Of a DNA stretch of 64,000 nt, positions 46,223 to 56,666 are shown piece after piece. Source of the DNA: Fomitopsis serialis (Eukaryota > Basidiomycota > Agaricomycetes > Polyporales > Fomitopsidaceae); assembly GCF_022376445.1 (NCBI RefSeq), contig NW_025954969.1:558001-622000 (forward strand), in the 5' to 3' direction. How positions within the stretch are numbered: position 1 is the first letter of the stretch; every line of letters begins with the position of its first letter. The notes beneath the pieces were generated by a model, which saw nothing but the letters and a program-made list of their open reading frames with translations, was not told the origin of the DNA and ran no database searches. A program made the translations under genes and the position numbers.

Positions 46223-48526
46223 ATGGCTACGTATGCACTCAGAGGCGCATCATGGCGTTCACTCCTCGCACGCACGTCTCTGGAGACTTTGGCAGCGTCT
46301 CTGCGTCCTCGCGCGTGGTCACTCGCCGCATCGTCAAAGCAATACTTCAGCCTTTCCGGGGAACCACCTACGATGCAGGCCATGAAACAGATGAATTACC
46401 CGAAGCTCCCCGCCGACTCGTCGATTTTTGAAGGGGCTGAGGAGGACTATCAAGCTTGGCTAGGTGCTGCTCAGACGCATACACCTCGTGCGACGGCCGA
46501 CATGCCAGCGCAGCTCATTGCCCAAGGAAAATTCAAGGAAGCGGAACGCTTACGGAACGAAATGCAAGAAATGCGGCTCCGACCTAGCGGCTCACCAGTG
46601 TTTTTGGACGCAGCGCTGCACGTCCTTCGCACGAAGTACTCCAGCCTGCATGAGCGACGCACTGCCTTCCAGAAGTGGTATGCATACATTCCTCACGTCT
46701 CGGCCAAACGTCCGTTGTCTTATCGGACGAATCCCGTCTTGGACGCGCTACTTCAGAACCCCATCATCGATCTTCCCCTGCTGAAGGTGTTCGTCCTCAC
46801 GAACGTAGGCAAAGGGTATTTCCTGCTCGGACACGTTGATATTGTGCGCGACTTCGTCCGCCTCGCGGAACCTGCGGACAGCGTACGCTTCCTTGATGCG
46901 TTGTATGACAAATCCGTTCAGGGACTCGGAACCATATCTTTCTATGAACAATCGCGCCCATCTAGCAACACCAATACGCGGATCCCTCTGTCCACGGAAC
47001 GCGCAAGAGCCAGGATGAACAGGATGCTGAAGGAAGCCTATGGAACTGCAATTAATCAATTTTGCAAGTCGGACCGGACTGACGTAGCGATCACTATGCT
47101 CCAGAAGGCGCGGCAGAGAAACATTCCGGTGCATGCGCTCATCTACTCGCGCATCATCGACAAGCTGGAGAGTACCTTGGATACTCAGAACTTGTCGCTT
47201 GTGAAGCAGCTCTACGAAGACAGGCCAGCAGGTAGCCCAGCCCCTCCGAGTCTGCGACCAGCCCGATCTCTAGAGTTTCGCAACACCCCTATCCAACTGT
47301 CCGACCACAACAACTTCTTCACGCGACCCCTCCTAGCGGGCGCACTCCGCATCCTACGCCGACACATATCTACCCTCTCTTGCCCGAACCCCAGTGTCCT
47401 CATGCACGTGGTGTCCGCCTGCACCCGCTTCCGCCACCCTCGCATCCTATCAATCCTGCGTAAGAGAGCATACAGAAACACGCACACCGCCATGATTTGG
47501 GCCCTGGCCGAGATGCACTTCTACTATTCGTGCCGCTGCTCGCAGGCCGTCAGCCTCATCTTCTGCAACAACTTCCGTATGGTCGGCATCCCTCGCCAGG
47601 CATCCCACTATGCGTGGTTTATACGCGATGGCCGCATCCCCGATTGGTTCCCGCCGCCTGTGTCGATATGGCATGCACAGGCTATGACATCGCTATTCCC
47701 CGTCAAGCGCAAGATGTGGCCATCGTCCCACCACACGGCTCTTGTCTGGCGCGCTTGCGTCAAGGAGGTTAAGCACACGATGTCGTTGCATCGGCTGTAT
47801 GCGGAGTTACTGGATCAAGTGAGGGCCACTCGAGAGGTCAAGAGTCTGTCTCCGCCCGAGTCCGCGCAGAAAGGAAGCTCCTCGGCTTCCGACAGCCACT
47901 CCGTGCTCCCTGCTGGCATTCAGCCTGCGGTTACAGAGTCACCCTACCCGGTGCCGGTTCCACCGTCGTACATCCACGACGATGCCCACTTCAACGTGTT
48001 CGTACGCGCCTTCGGGAAGACGAACTCTGCCGCCGCTGCGCGGGTCGTTGCCGACATGTATCGACTGGGCATCACTCCGGGCGTGGAGACCATGGTTTCC
48101 CTCCTCCGCTCTTTCGCGGAGCGTAGAGACACGGACAAGTTGATGCAGCTCTTTGGGCGGATGGAGGCGACAGCCGACGCGGAAGCCGCACGCGGCGACA
48201 GCGTTACCGCGGCCTCGAATACGAGGGCAGCCCTTCCGCCCCCGAACCTCGCCGCGTACCTCGTCGTCGTCAAGCACTTGACCATCCATCATCGACTGAA
48301 GGATGCATCAGACGTCGCTCGGCGCATGCTTACACGGCTGGAGTACCAGCTCGGCACGAGTACCACCGCGGACCGGTTGCTCGTCAAGCTCGTGAACCTG
48401 CTCTCTATAGCTGAGGGCAAGTTTAGGGAGGACGGTGGGGCGGTTGAGCTGATCGCTGCTATCCGTACCGCGCAGAAGGCCCCGAGTTCGTTGATGGATG
48501 TCTTGGAACCCTCGTCGCTGCAATAG
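46223..48526 (+). CDS. PPR-like mitochondrial RNA-binding protein
   Basis: Single-exon, intact 767-residue protein. The N-terminus ('MATYALRGASWRSLLARTSL' followed by 'RPRAWSLAASSKQY') is basic, Ser-rich and acid-free, typical of a mitochondrial targeting peptide. The body consists of helix pairs with pentatricopeptide-like character, for example 'GTAINQFCKSDRTDVAITML', 'YSRIIDKLESTLD', 'HFNVFVRAFGKTNSAAAARV' and 'MYRLGITPGVETMVSLLRSF'. Repeats are poorly conserved, as usual in fungal PPR proteins. A role in mitochondrial RNA processing or translation is inferred from the family, not shown. The first ATG of the frame was chosen because the targeting peptide follows directly. Confidence 0.75.
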   Translation: MATYALRGASWRSLLARTSLETLAASLRPRAWSLAASSKQYFSLSGEPPTMQAMKQMNYPKLPADSSIFEGAEEDYQAWLGAAQTHTPRATADMPAQLIAQGKFKEAERLRNEMQEMRLRPSGSPVFLDAALHVLRTKYSSLHERRTAFQKWYAYIPHVSAKRPLSYRTNPVLDALLQNPIIDLPLLKVFVLTNVGKGYFLLGHVDIVRDFVRLAEPADSVRFLDALYDKSVQGLGTISFYEQSRPSSNTNTRIPLSTERARARMNRMLKEAYGTAINQFCKSDRTDVAITMLQKARQRNIPVHALIYSRIIDKLESTLDTQNLSLVKQLYEDRPAGSPAPPSLRPARSLEFRNTPIQLSDHNNFFTRPLLAGALRILRRHISTLSCPNPSVLMHVVSACTRFRHPRILSILRKRAYRNTHTAMIWALAEMHFYYSCRCSQAVSLIFCNNFRMVGIPRQASHYAWFIRDGRIPDWFPPPVSIWHAQAMTSLFPVKRKMWPSSHHTALVWRACVKEVKHTMSLHRLYAELLDQVRATREVKSLSPPESAQKGSSSASDSHSVLPAGIQPAVTESPYPVPVPPSYIHDDAHFNVFVRAFGKTNSAAAARVVADMYRLGITPGVETMVSLLRSFAERRDTDKLMQLFGRMEATADAEAARGDSVTAASNTRAALPPPNLAAYLVVVKHLTIHHRLKDASDVARRMLTRLEYQLGTSTTADRLLVKLVNLLSIAEGKFREDGGAVELIAAIRTAQKAPSSLMDVLEPSSLQ

Positions 48527-48855
48527 CGGTCTTTTATCCTGTGGCGTGGGTCATCGCTTGTCACGGGCATGTCAAGGCATTCCGGTGCTCAGGATAATAC
48601 TCGGGCCACGGCGATCGTGAATAGCGGGCGCTCATCGTCTCGCGTACCAGACAAGGATGGATGGCCATGTCATATCCGGTCGCGACGTGGGTCGCTGTGG
48701 CGTGATCGTCGCGCACGTCCGTGCCCTGCGGCTAGGTGGCGGCCCAATGACGGCGAAGAGATGGAGAGGCGGATCCAACGTACTTAGACGACGGCCTGCG
48801 CATCAAGGTGACCCGTCTGATGGAGAGCTGGATCCTGGGATCACTTGTGATGGGT
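48527..48855. other. Short flank before the retroelement
   Basis: 3' flank of the PPR gene running up to the target site of the LTR element. No gene seen. Confidence 0.5.
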
Positions 48856-48859
48856 ACGT
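48856..48859. repeat. Target-site duplication, left copy (ACGT)
   Basis: The four bases ACGT directly before the left LTR recur directly after the right LTR (53560-53563). Ty3/gypsy elements normally duplicate 4-6 bp, so this marks the insertion. One base of a 5-bp duplication could have been lost. Confidence 0.6.
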
Positions 48860-49648
48860 TGTCGGAGAGAAGACGTGCGTGGCGACGACAAACCCACACA
48901 ACACGTACTCGTCCTGATGCAGGGAGGTCGGGTGGTCGAGATGGACGTAGGGCTCGGTGAAGGACGACGGAGGTGGTCTGTATAACGTAGTTAGGCCGCC
49001 GAGACTAATGAAACTCTTACACGTTATCGAAACGCGACTCGACGCGCTCTCCTCAACTTGCTACTCGACTAGTTTTACACCCGCGACCGCTGTGTCGCGT
49101 CTAAATGCCGGAGTCGGATCACGAGACGAGAGAGAACTGGGGAGAGGGAATTCGATGGATAGACGGGCAGCTCAGCCCAGTACTTAATACACACGAGAGG
49201 AGTTCTAGAACCTTGGAAGCGCGAGAGGGATAAAAAAGTAGAAGAGAGGGAGAGAGACGTCAGCGAGCGAGAGATGGTTCGAAAGAAGCGCGAAGCGTGA
49301 GTGTTTGACGTATCGGGAAGGAATGATACCTAATAAGGAAAGTATTGTACAGCAGGCATATGGGCACCCTCCTGGGCGACAGACGTCCCTTGAGTCCCCT
49401 TCCAGCGTTGACTGACGAACCCTTGTCTCGGTACGTGATTGGCAGCTCGCACGCGGTGCTATTTACTAATCGCGACCTGGTCCCCCAGCAGGTGCGGCAC
49501 TCGGCGTTGCGGCGCTCGTCTCGTCCTACTAGCGGGTCCGCGTCGCGGCCTTCCGGTTCGTCGCAGGCGCGCCGGTAGAGTCGAGAGTAACGTAGGGAAT
49601 TGTAACGAAAAAGAAAAAGAAAGACGTGGGATGGGTTTCCCTTCCACA
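48860..49648 (-). repeat. LTR, left (3' LTR of the element)
   Basis: 789 bp direct repeat of 52773-53559. By eye the two differ only by one extra A (near 49054) and one extra C (near 49212) in this copy. It starts TGTCGG and ends CCACA on the plus strand. Confidence 0.9.
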
Positions 49649-51009
49649 AGTGGGGGTGGCTTCAGTCTTGACCCCAAGACCACTTCAGTACCATGGTGCG
49701 TAGTACTTGTTGACGAGAGCGAAGAGGTCGAGTCGACTACGTTCGTGTGCTCGACGACCGAGTCACTGCCGAAATGGAGGTCCACTACATTCCAGAGTCC
49801 GGGCTCGCAGCCTTCGTCGTCGGCGTCGAACAACGTGCGGATGGTGAATGGGCTCGGCGTGCGCCAGAGTCTTCCGCGTGGTACGTCTTCAAAACGCGGG
49901 TCGTCTTCGTCGAGAACAGTGCAGCGAGCCTGTGGATCTGACCTGTAGAAGAAAATCTGTAAGCAACTCGCCGCAACATTACCAACAGCGCCGTCAATCT
50001 CGCAAAGGGAGTAAGAGCCGGAAGGATACCGCTCGTGCACGACGTATGGTCCCGCCCAACGCTGCCTGCCCTTGTTACCGTGTAGTGCGCCAATCCAGGT
50101 CTCGTGCACGAGTAGTACCCATGCGCCGGGGTCGAACTCGCCACTCTCGAGTCGCTGGGCATGCTTGCGCGTGAACTTGAAGTCGTTGATGGTGCGCCGG
50201 CGACTCTTGCGAAGGTTGTCAGTAGCTCTACCTAGTACATCTCGTGCGTCATTCGGTGCCTTCCGTTCTGTGTCGCTGAAAGAGACGGGCACGTCAGTAG
50301 TCCTACACAGCCTCGATAAAAGCTTAGCGAAGAGAGAGAACTTCGTGATCCACCGACGTCCTACGAGTCCTGCTGTACCGAGGAACCTGCAAACTTCCGT
50401 AACTAGCTTGCAATCCGGCCATTTGAGTATCTTGCTGACAAGTCCGCGGTCAAGGTGCCATACGTCGGTGGGCTCGATCGTGCTCAGGACGACCTGTACA
50501 ACATGATCAGTCTCCAACAGTGAGCGTAACGGGGTAGACATCGACGGAGCCTGCCAGTGAGCGAGACCACAGGTCGTTGCGACGGATCTTCGCTGTCCGG
50601 TTGTGAATGCAGCCATATACCTGTGTATGGTTCGCTCCAACTGATCTTCGTCCATACGCAACATGGCAGCCATTTGAGGGGCGTTGTCGTCGTCTTCTGC
50701 TGTGCCTATGACGTCGTCAGCATTTGGGTTCCAGTCACTCACTTGTGCCATCGTCGTGTGTTCTTCGTGTCGCGTCATCATAATGGCCGAGATGCACTTC
50801 TCAAGAAGCTCCGGTGCGATCGCGAGGATCGTCTTCCGAGGGACGGTGATCATCGTGTCGAGTATCTTCTCCTGTACTTGCTCTGCAGTGACCGAGTCTT
50901 GCACGTCTGGAGTGGAACATTCGTGAGCCCTGTTTGTACGCATCTGGCTTACTGAGTCGTCTCCATCCTCCTTCCGCCACTGCTTCTCCTGTGACTCGTG
51001 TTTCATCAA
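49459..51009 (-). pseudogene. Retroelement pol remnant
   Basis: Open frame of 516 codons continuing Gag, with the central enzymes removed. It has the spacer that normally precedes protease ('ILDTMITVPRKTILAIAPEL'). It then jumps to the reverse-transcriptase thumb/connection ('VSKILKWPDCKLVTEVCRFL', 'TAGLVGRRWITKF') and then straight to the integrase C-terminal part ('DNLRKSRRRTINDFKF', 'GAWVLLVHETWIGALHGNKG', 'RWAGPYVVHERYPSGSYSLC'). No catalytic Asp motif of protease, reverse transcriptase or integrase remains. The frame runs through into the 3' LTR before stopping. The two joins are near 'RRSVATTCGLAHW' and 'SFSDTERKAPNDAR'. Confidence 0.78.
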
Positions 51010-52580
51010 TCCGTACTCGGTGTCGACATTCGGCGGAGTCGGATCACTTGCTTGCGCCGTCTTCGTCTTGTCCTTGGTGAGTTGCGTCGGGGCGGGCTGC
51101 TGGACTTGAACGGGTGGGGTGGCTTTACTTTCGGCGGCGCGCTGTCTTCATTGTCGGTGACGTGCCGGAAGTCGAACCTCATCGTCTTGAGTGCCTCTGG
51201 AGGCACGTCCTTCTCTTGTTCGTCGTCCGTGACCGAGCCTTGCATTCGAGTCTGCGACCTGGTAGCAGGGAAAGCGTAAACATCCTCCGACGAGATAGCG
51301 AAGACGTTACCGCCGAGCATGGGCTCGTTGTCCATGTACAACTCGATCGGATGCGCTGATGATGCGAGGTGCGGATAATGCAGCGGTGGTGCGTCGCGTG
51401 CCTTGCCTTTCCCGGCCTGTATGTCGAGTCGCTGTTGGATCAACGTAGAAATGCCTCCGGCGACGCGACGTCCGCTCGGCAGATCAGTTCCGTCCGCGTA
51501 TGCGAGTCTATCTTGCATGTTGTAGATTAACGTACCGTCCATAAGCCACTTCGTCGTGAGTGGGCAGTGGCCCATGCCGAATCGATGGTCGAGGTCTTTA
51601 CCTTCCTCCTTGCCGCACATATAGCACGAGTGCGCGTGTTGTCCTTGCTGTGTCGCGTTTGTAGACGCACTTACCAAGCCTATCTGCATCCGCGCCAGCG
51701 TGTCTGCCAACGCTGCTTGCTGCTTCGCCTGGCTCTCCAGGAGTGCCGTTTGCGTCTTCTGGTTCTCCACAAGTGTCTTGTCGAACTTGTCGATGAGGAG
51801 CGCAGCAAGGTTAGCATCCGCACCCTGTTTTACCGCCTGACCCTTCGTCTTGTTCTTCGACTTGCCTTTATCGTCGTCACTGCTTGGCGTCGACTCCGCG
51901 TCGCTGTCGTCGTCGTCGTCGTCCGAGCTGTCGGATTCGCGATTGTAGCTGTCGCCTGTAAAGTAGTCGTATACCGCGTCTTCGACTTGCTTGAATGATG
52001 CTGGCACTGCGATCGTCGGTACCTTACCCATTGCTTCCTTGAGCTTCGGATAAATTGTGTTCCGGATCGGCTTCGATAGCCCTCTGAAGAACAAGTAGTC
52101 ATGTTCAGACTGCCCCATCTTACCGTTCTTCACCTGATTACCCGCGTACTTGGTGAATCGTTGTACGTATTTGTAGTACCCTTCGAGGTTAGTGATCTTC
52201 TTCTTCTTCCGGTACTTCTCGACTAACGCCCGGAGTTCTGCTGCCGCCCCGAGTTCGCTTCGCTGACCTGTACCGTAGGTTCTGGTCATCCGTTTCTTCG
52301 CCGCTTCCCAGTCGCTGCCCTCGAACTCGCTCATGCATATGAGTACCTTCCTCACCTTGTCTGTGCAGAACTGTACTACTCGTCGGCACTTCTCCTTGTC
52401 GGTCAGCCGCGACGCGTTCGCCACGTCTTCAAAGGCATCTAGAAAATCTTGTAAGCATTTTCCGTTGAACTCGGGTGCGTACTTTGTTCTTGGCAGCACC
52501 ATAGGCGGTCGCTGCATGAAGATGAGGGACGAAGACACGTCCTGCGTCCACTTCGTGTCGGAGGAGTCGGGGATTGACAT
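51006..52580 (-). CDS. Retroelement Gag protein
   Basis: Structural capsid-type protein of the gypsy element, about 525 residues from the ATG at 52580 ('MSIPDSSDTKWTQD'); the frame is open further up to 52661. The Gag core is visible: 'TKYAPEFNGKCLQDFLDAFE', 'SDWEAAKKRMTRTYG' and 'FTKYAGNQVKNGKMGQSEHD'. An Asp/Ser run and a Lys-rich linker follow. Next is a zinc-knuckle-like 'CYMCGKEEGKDLDHRFGMGH' followed by Cys, a CX2C...H...C arrangement unlike the standard CX2CX4HX4C. The C-terminal 30 or so codons turn Arg-rich and end at 51006, while a more natural Pro/Gln/Lys reading continues in the frame of the pol remnant. A missing base at about 51105-51120 is likely, making Gag and Pol one frame. 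Confidence 0.82.
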   Translation of the reverse strand: MSIPDSSDTKWTQDVSSSLIFMQRPPMVLPRTKYAPEFNGKCLQDFLDAFEDVANASRLTDKEKCRRVVQFCTDKVRKVLICMSEFEGSDWEAAKKRMTRTYGTGQRSELGAAAELRALVEKYRKKKKITNLEGYYKYVQRFTKYAGNQVKNGKMGQSEHDYLFFRGLSKPIRNTIYPKLKEAMGKVPTIAVPASFKQVEDAVYDYFTGDSYNRESDSSDDDDDDSDAESTPSSDDDKGKSKNKTKGQAVKQGADANLAALLIDKFDKTLVENQKTQTALLESQAKQQAALADTLARMQIGLVSASTNATQQGQHAHSCYMCGKEEGKDLDHRFGMGHCPLTTKWLMDGTLIYNMQDRLAYADGTDLPSGRRVAGGISTLIQQRLDIQAGKGKARDAPPLHYPHLASSAHPIELYMDNEPMLGGNVFAISSEDVYAFPATRSQTRMQGSVTDDEQEKDVPPEALKTMRFDFRHVTDNEDSAPPKVKPPHPFKSSSPPRRNSPRTRRRRRKQVIRLRRMSTPSTD

Positions 52581-52772
52581 TCCGGCGGCCAGATCTTGAT
52601 AGCGCGTTCGATCAACAAAGATCTGGTCTGCCTCGATTGGGGTCGTTTCGCGTTTACGCACGGCGTGCTCGTCAACACGTTCGTCGAAGCCGTCCTAGAA
52701 CCTAGTAGTAAGCACGTCCGAGACCAAACACACTTACAAGTGTGCAAAGAACCCCCTGCGGTGGTCACCACT

Positions 52773-53559
52773 TGTCGGAGAGAAGACGTGCGTGGCGACG
52801 ACAAACCCACACAACACGTACTCGTCCTGATGCAGGGAGGTCGGGTGGTCGAGATGGACGTAGGGCTCGGTGAAGGACGACGGAGGTGGTCTGTATAACG
52901 TAGTTAGGCCGCCGAGACTAATGAAACTCTTACACGTTATCGAAACGCGACTCGACGCGCTCTCCTCACTTGCTACTCGACTAGTTTTACACCCGCGACC
53001 GCTGTGTCGCGTCTAAATGCCGGAGTCGGATCACGAGACGAGAGAGAACTGGGGAGAGGGAATTCGATGGATAGACGGGCAGCTCAGCCCAGTACTTAAT
53101 ACACACGAGAGGAGTTCTAGAACTTGGAAGCGCGAGAGGGATAAAAAAGTAGAAGAGAGGGAGAGAGACGTCAGCGAGCGAGAGATGGTTCGAAAGAAGC
53201 GCGAAGCGTGAGTGTTTGACGTATCGGGAAGGAATGATACCTAATAAGGAAAGTATTGTACAGCAGGCATATGGGCACCCTCCTGGGCGACAGACGTCCC
53301 TTGAGTCCCCTTCCAGCGTTGACTGACGAACCCTTGTCTCGGTACGTGATTGGCAGCTCGCACGCGGTGCTATTTACTAATCGCGACCTGGTCCCCCAGC
53401 AGGTGCGGCACTCGGCGTTGCGGCGCTCGTCTCGTCCTACTAGCGGGTCCGCGTCGCGGCCTTCCGGTTCGTCGCAGGCGCGCCGGTAGAGTCGAGAGTA
53501 ACGTAGGGAATTGTAACGAAAAAGAAAAAGAAAGACGTGGGATGGGTTTCCCTTCCACA
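52773..53559 (-). repeat. LTR, right (5' LTR of the element)
   Basis: 787 bp, starts TGTCGG and ends CCACA on the plus strand. Being the LTR next to Gag on the minus strand, it should act as the promoter LTR. Identical to the left LTR apart from two single-base length differences. Confidence 0.9.
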
Positions 53560-53563
53560 ACGT
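53560..53563. repeat. Target-site duplication, right copy (ACGT)
   Basis: Matches the ACGT at 48856-48859 on the other side of the element. Confidence 0.6.
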
Positions 53564-54351
53564 GTAGGTGCCCGTTGGTGCGGAGCCTACCGTGGTACAT
53601 GTCGCTACACTGACAGCAAACCCAAAGGCTGGCGTTCGGATGCCTCTCCTCGGTTGATGTACCATAATAGTGCGTATCAGCGAAGATCCCTCTGAAGAAG
53701 GCCTCGGTGAGCCGTTCGTGCCGATGTCTTGACTGCCTATCTTGCCAGTCCGAGCGTGCTATCGCATGTACATATGATCTGGTACGCTTGTACTCGACTT
53801 GAAGTAGCGTTTCGTGTGCACTCCCAGTATCAGAAGCCAGGTTCACGTCCTTGGTTTTCCATGCGGAATGTTCAGTATCCCTAATTCATCCGTCTAGCTT
53901 CCGATTACAGCTCTACTCATGCACTGTACACACGGTGATAGGAGGCGCATGGGCCGCGATCACAAGCCTCAGATACGTTTGAGGACAGTCTTCGGGTCAG
54001 GTGAGTTAACTGTCGCATCCTTTTGCTCGAGGAGTGGGGGCGTTTACTCGGAGAAATGGTAGTCACGAGAGTGCGGATGCTGCTGTTACTTTCTCAAGTA
54101 AACCCGGCCATGCCAGGCATCATGATCCTCCCCTGCTGCAGCACATGAGAACACATGGGAGTAGACTTGTCGATGACTGATCACGAACTCACACAATCCC
54201 TGTATTCCTGGTCAGCGGGAAGAGACGAGCGACAGCACGGGGAACTCGTTCGTCGGCATATATAACTCGGCGGTCTACAGAGGGACTAAGTTCTAGCTAC
54301 TGCTCGTACTTTTGGCAAGACTTGCCTCCGTGGACGCGCGAGCCGGACGAG
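53564..54351. other. Intergenic, promoter of the esterase
   Basis: No gene recognised. This is sequence that lay next to the insertion site of the retroelement. Its right end carries the TATA box of the esterase gene. Confidence 0.5.
54259..54265 (+). promoter_or_regulatory. TATA box of the carboxylesterase gene
   Basis: TATATAA lies 87 bp before the ATG at 54352, a normal spacing for a fungal gene with a short leader. The broken paralogue has a similar TATATA element on the minus strand at 63423-63430, about 75 bp before its start, so the promoter layout was duplicated with the gene. Confidence 0.6.
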
Positions 54352-56666
54352 ATGGACTTTATCGCATTGACGCTCGGATGTCTGGCTGCCATCCCTGTGG
54401 CAGCTTCATATACCATCCCAAGTTCCGGCGGAAGCGATATAACGCTGCTGTACTACAACGATGTCGATGGTGAGCCATCTTGGCAATTACTGTCTACCTA
54501 TTGCTAACGGTTTGTTCGCAGTTCATACCGCGTCTGAGCACCAAAGTGTACTCCTCCTGTCTCCACTCTTGAATTCAGAAGCAGATTCTGCATGCGCTAG
54601 TTTGGGAGAAACGCTCCTTCCGGTCAACGAGTCGTTCTACCACACGGAGCTAATTCCATCGCTCCAATATCAGGTTTACCAGGGCCACTACAGCGAAGCC
54701 CAGTTGTATTGGATCCAATCGACTGGTAGCTCCTGCGAAGCAGTCAACTCACTTGGCTTCGTCGTGCCAGCTCCCTGCGCGCTCCAACTGCCAGCACTCT
54801 GCAGTCAGAGTGCACAGTTCGGTGCTTCTCCTGAACCAGCGAACTCTCTCACCGTTCAGGCTAACGACCTGACAATCACTGGGTACGCGCGAGCATCCGG
54901 AGATTCCTCGTCGTTTTTTATCTTACGTTCTGCTATTCTAGCTATCGTGATCAACTGTCATTCCGCTTCGAAGGCATCCCATATGCTGATCCTCCCGAGC
55001 GATTCACGTATCCGACAACATGGACAGGGAGCAAAACCTTGAACGCGACAGCATTTGGGTCCGAATGCGTCCAGTCTGGCGTCCCCAATGGCAGCGAGGA
55101 TTGCCTTTTTCTCAACGTCTGGACGCCATACATCCCAGAGGACCCGTCCACCGCTCCCTCTTCGAAGCTAAAGCCAGTCTTCTTCTGGATTCATGGCGGT
55201 GCCTTCACGGGCGGCACCGGATCCGACCCGACGTTCGCGGGCGGCAACATGGCGTCGCGCGGGGACGTCGTCGTCGTCACGATCAACTATCGTCTATCCA
55301 CCCTCGGCTTCCTCGCTCTCGAGGATGGGAAGACGAACGGGAACTTCGGGCTTGCTGACCAGGTCGCGGCGCTGGACTGGGTCAGAGAATACATCACGGC
55401 GTTCGGCGGGGACCCCGATCGCATCACGATATTCGGGCAGTCTGCTGGCGCGGGCTCCGTACGCGCCCTCTTAGGCTCGCCGCAGGCAATTGGCAAATTC
55501 GCCGCGGCGATCCCAATGAGCAACTTGGCGGGTTCGGACTATGCGACGACGTACTCGCTGTACTACACCATCCCTGAGGAAGTGACCGCAGTAGTGGAAC
55601 CGATCTTGGAGGAAATTGGGTGCAATGCAACGGATGCGGCTGGTGCCCTTGCATGTCTGAAGGCCTACGACGCATACGAACTCGTCACTTTGACCAACGT
55701 AGCGAGGTTTGTGGGCCGCATTGCACTATTCGCCCTACTTACTTTGTTCGAACAGATTCGTCGTGGTCGATGGAACGTACGTGACCAGGACGGGTTTGAT
55801 CGTCAATGGCACAGCGAGTCCAGTAGCAAATGTACATACCATGATGGGCTACATGCGGGACGATGGTGCAGCGTTCATCGGATATCCGGTAAGCCTCCCT
55901 TACCCTCGTCCACTTAGCGGAATGATCTTACCTTACGCATCAGAACACTACCAACCTGAATGCAGCGCTCATTGCGCAGTCGCTTCCTACCGCTGTGGTC
56001 GACAACTCGCTGTTTCCCGTACAGACTGGACCGAACGCAACCTACGACGTCTTCAACGTCACTGCCGGGGTGGCGACGGATGTAGAGTTCCGGTGCCTTG
56101 ACCAAGCAACGGCGTACTACGCCGTTCAACACAACCTTTTCCAGAGCGTGTGGTTCTACGAGTTCAACCGGAGCTATCAATCAGCTGGATGGAGCCCGAA
56201 CTATCCTGTTTGCAACGCACCTGTCAGCGATGAATTCCCGTATGGCGATCCTTCCCAAGAGTATTTCAAGTGGGTTTTGTTTGTCACACGTATGTTGTGA
56301 AGATACACTGAAGTATTGTCACCATCCAGATGTCATTCAGGAGAGCTGTACTACGTGTTCGGCAGTCTACCGAGCACGTCCCCTTACCGCGACGAACTTG
56401 ACCTTCCTTTCATGCAGCGTACGATCGATGTGTGGACTTCCTTCGCGCGCACTTATAATCCGAACCCGGACCCAGCGTATCTGGCAGTCCGGTGGTACAA
56501 CAACACGCTTGCTGCCATCTACGCAGAGGAGCCTTGGATACCAGTCACCTCTGCGAACCTGAACACGGCGCCGTTGCGGACGTTGCAGTGGACTAGCTTC
56601 ATGGGTCCATTCGCGGAGCAGGCGCAATGCGATTACTTGGATTACTCTTTGGATTATTACGTCTGA
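54352..56666 (+). CDS. Secreted carboxylesterase/lipase (type B)
   Basis: Secreted ester hydrolase of the alpha/beta-hydrolase type-B (cholinesterase-like) family. Six exons (54352-54469, 54522-54882, 54942-55706, 55756-55888, 55944-56269, 56330-56666) give an intact protein of about 679 residues. The signal peptide is 'MDFIALTLGCLAAIPVAAS'. Residues about 35-165 form an extra N-terminal module ('YWIQSTGSSCEAVNSLG', 'PCALQLPALCSQ') with a lectin-like Cys/Trp pattern. The esterase domain follows: 'LSFRFEGIPYADPPERF', 'EDCLFLNVWTPYIP', oxyanion loop 'FFWIHGGAFTGG', nucleophile elbow 'ITIFGQSAGAGSVRALLGS' (Ser of GXSXG), and the His region 'CHSGELYYVFG'. The acidic triad residue was not assigned. 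Several N-glycosylation sites. Substrate unknown; mushroom relatives hydrolyse sterol or carotenoid esters. A broken paralogue faces it at 61038-63350. Confidence 0.9.

Larger units (their letters stand above)
48860..53559 (-). mobile_element. Internally deleted Ty3/gypsy LTR retrotransposon
   Basis: A 4.7 kb element bounded by two near-identical LTRs that begin TGTCGG and end CCACA, flanked by ACGT. The coding strand is minus: Gag lies next to the right LTR, then a pol remnant. A complete gypsy element would be considerably longer. Here protease, the catalytic part of reverse transcriptase, RNase H and the integrase core are missing, so it cannot move alone. Just inside the right LTR, read on minus, a TGG three bases in could begin a primer-binding site. 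I could not assign the tRNA. The LTRs are almost the same, so insertion is recent. Confidence 0.88.

Noticed and set aside
54461..55042. 193-codon frame as a separate small protein
   Set aside because: It is exon 2 of the esterase extended into flanking introns; the splice sites at 54522 and 54882 explain it.
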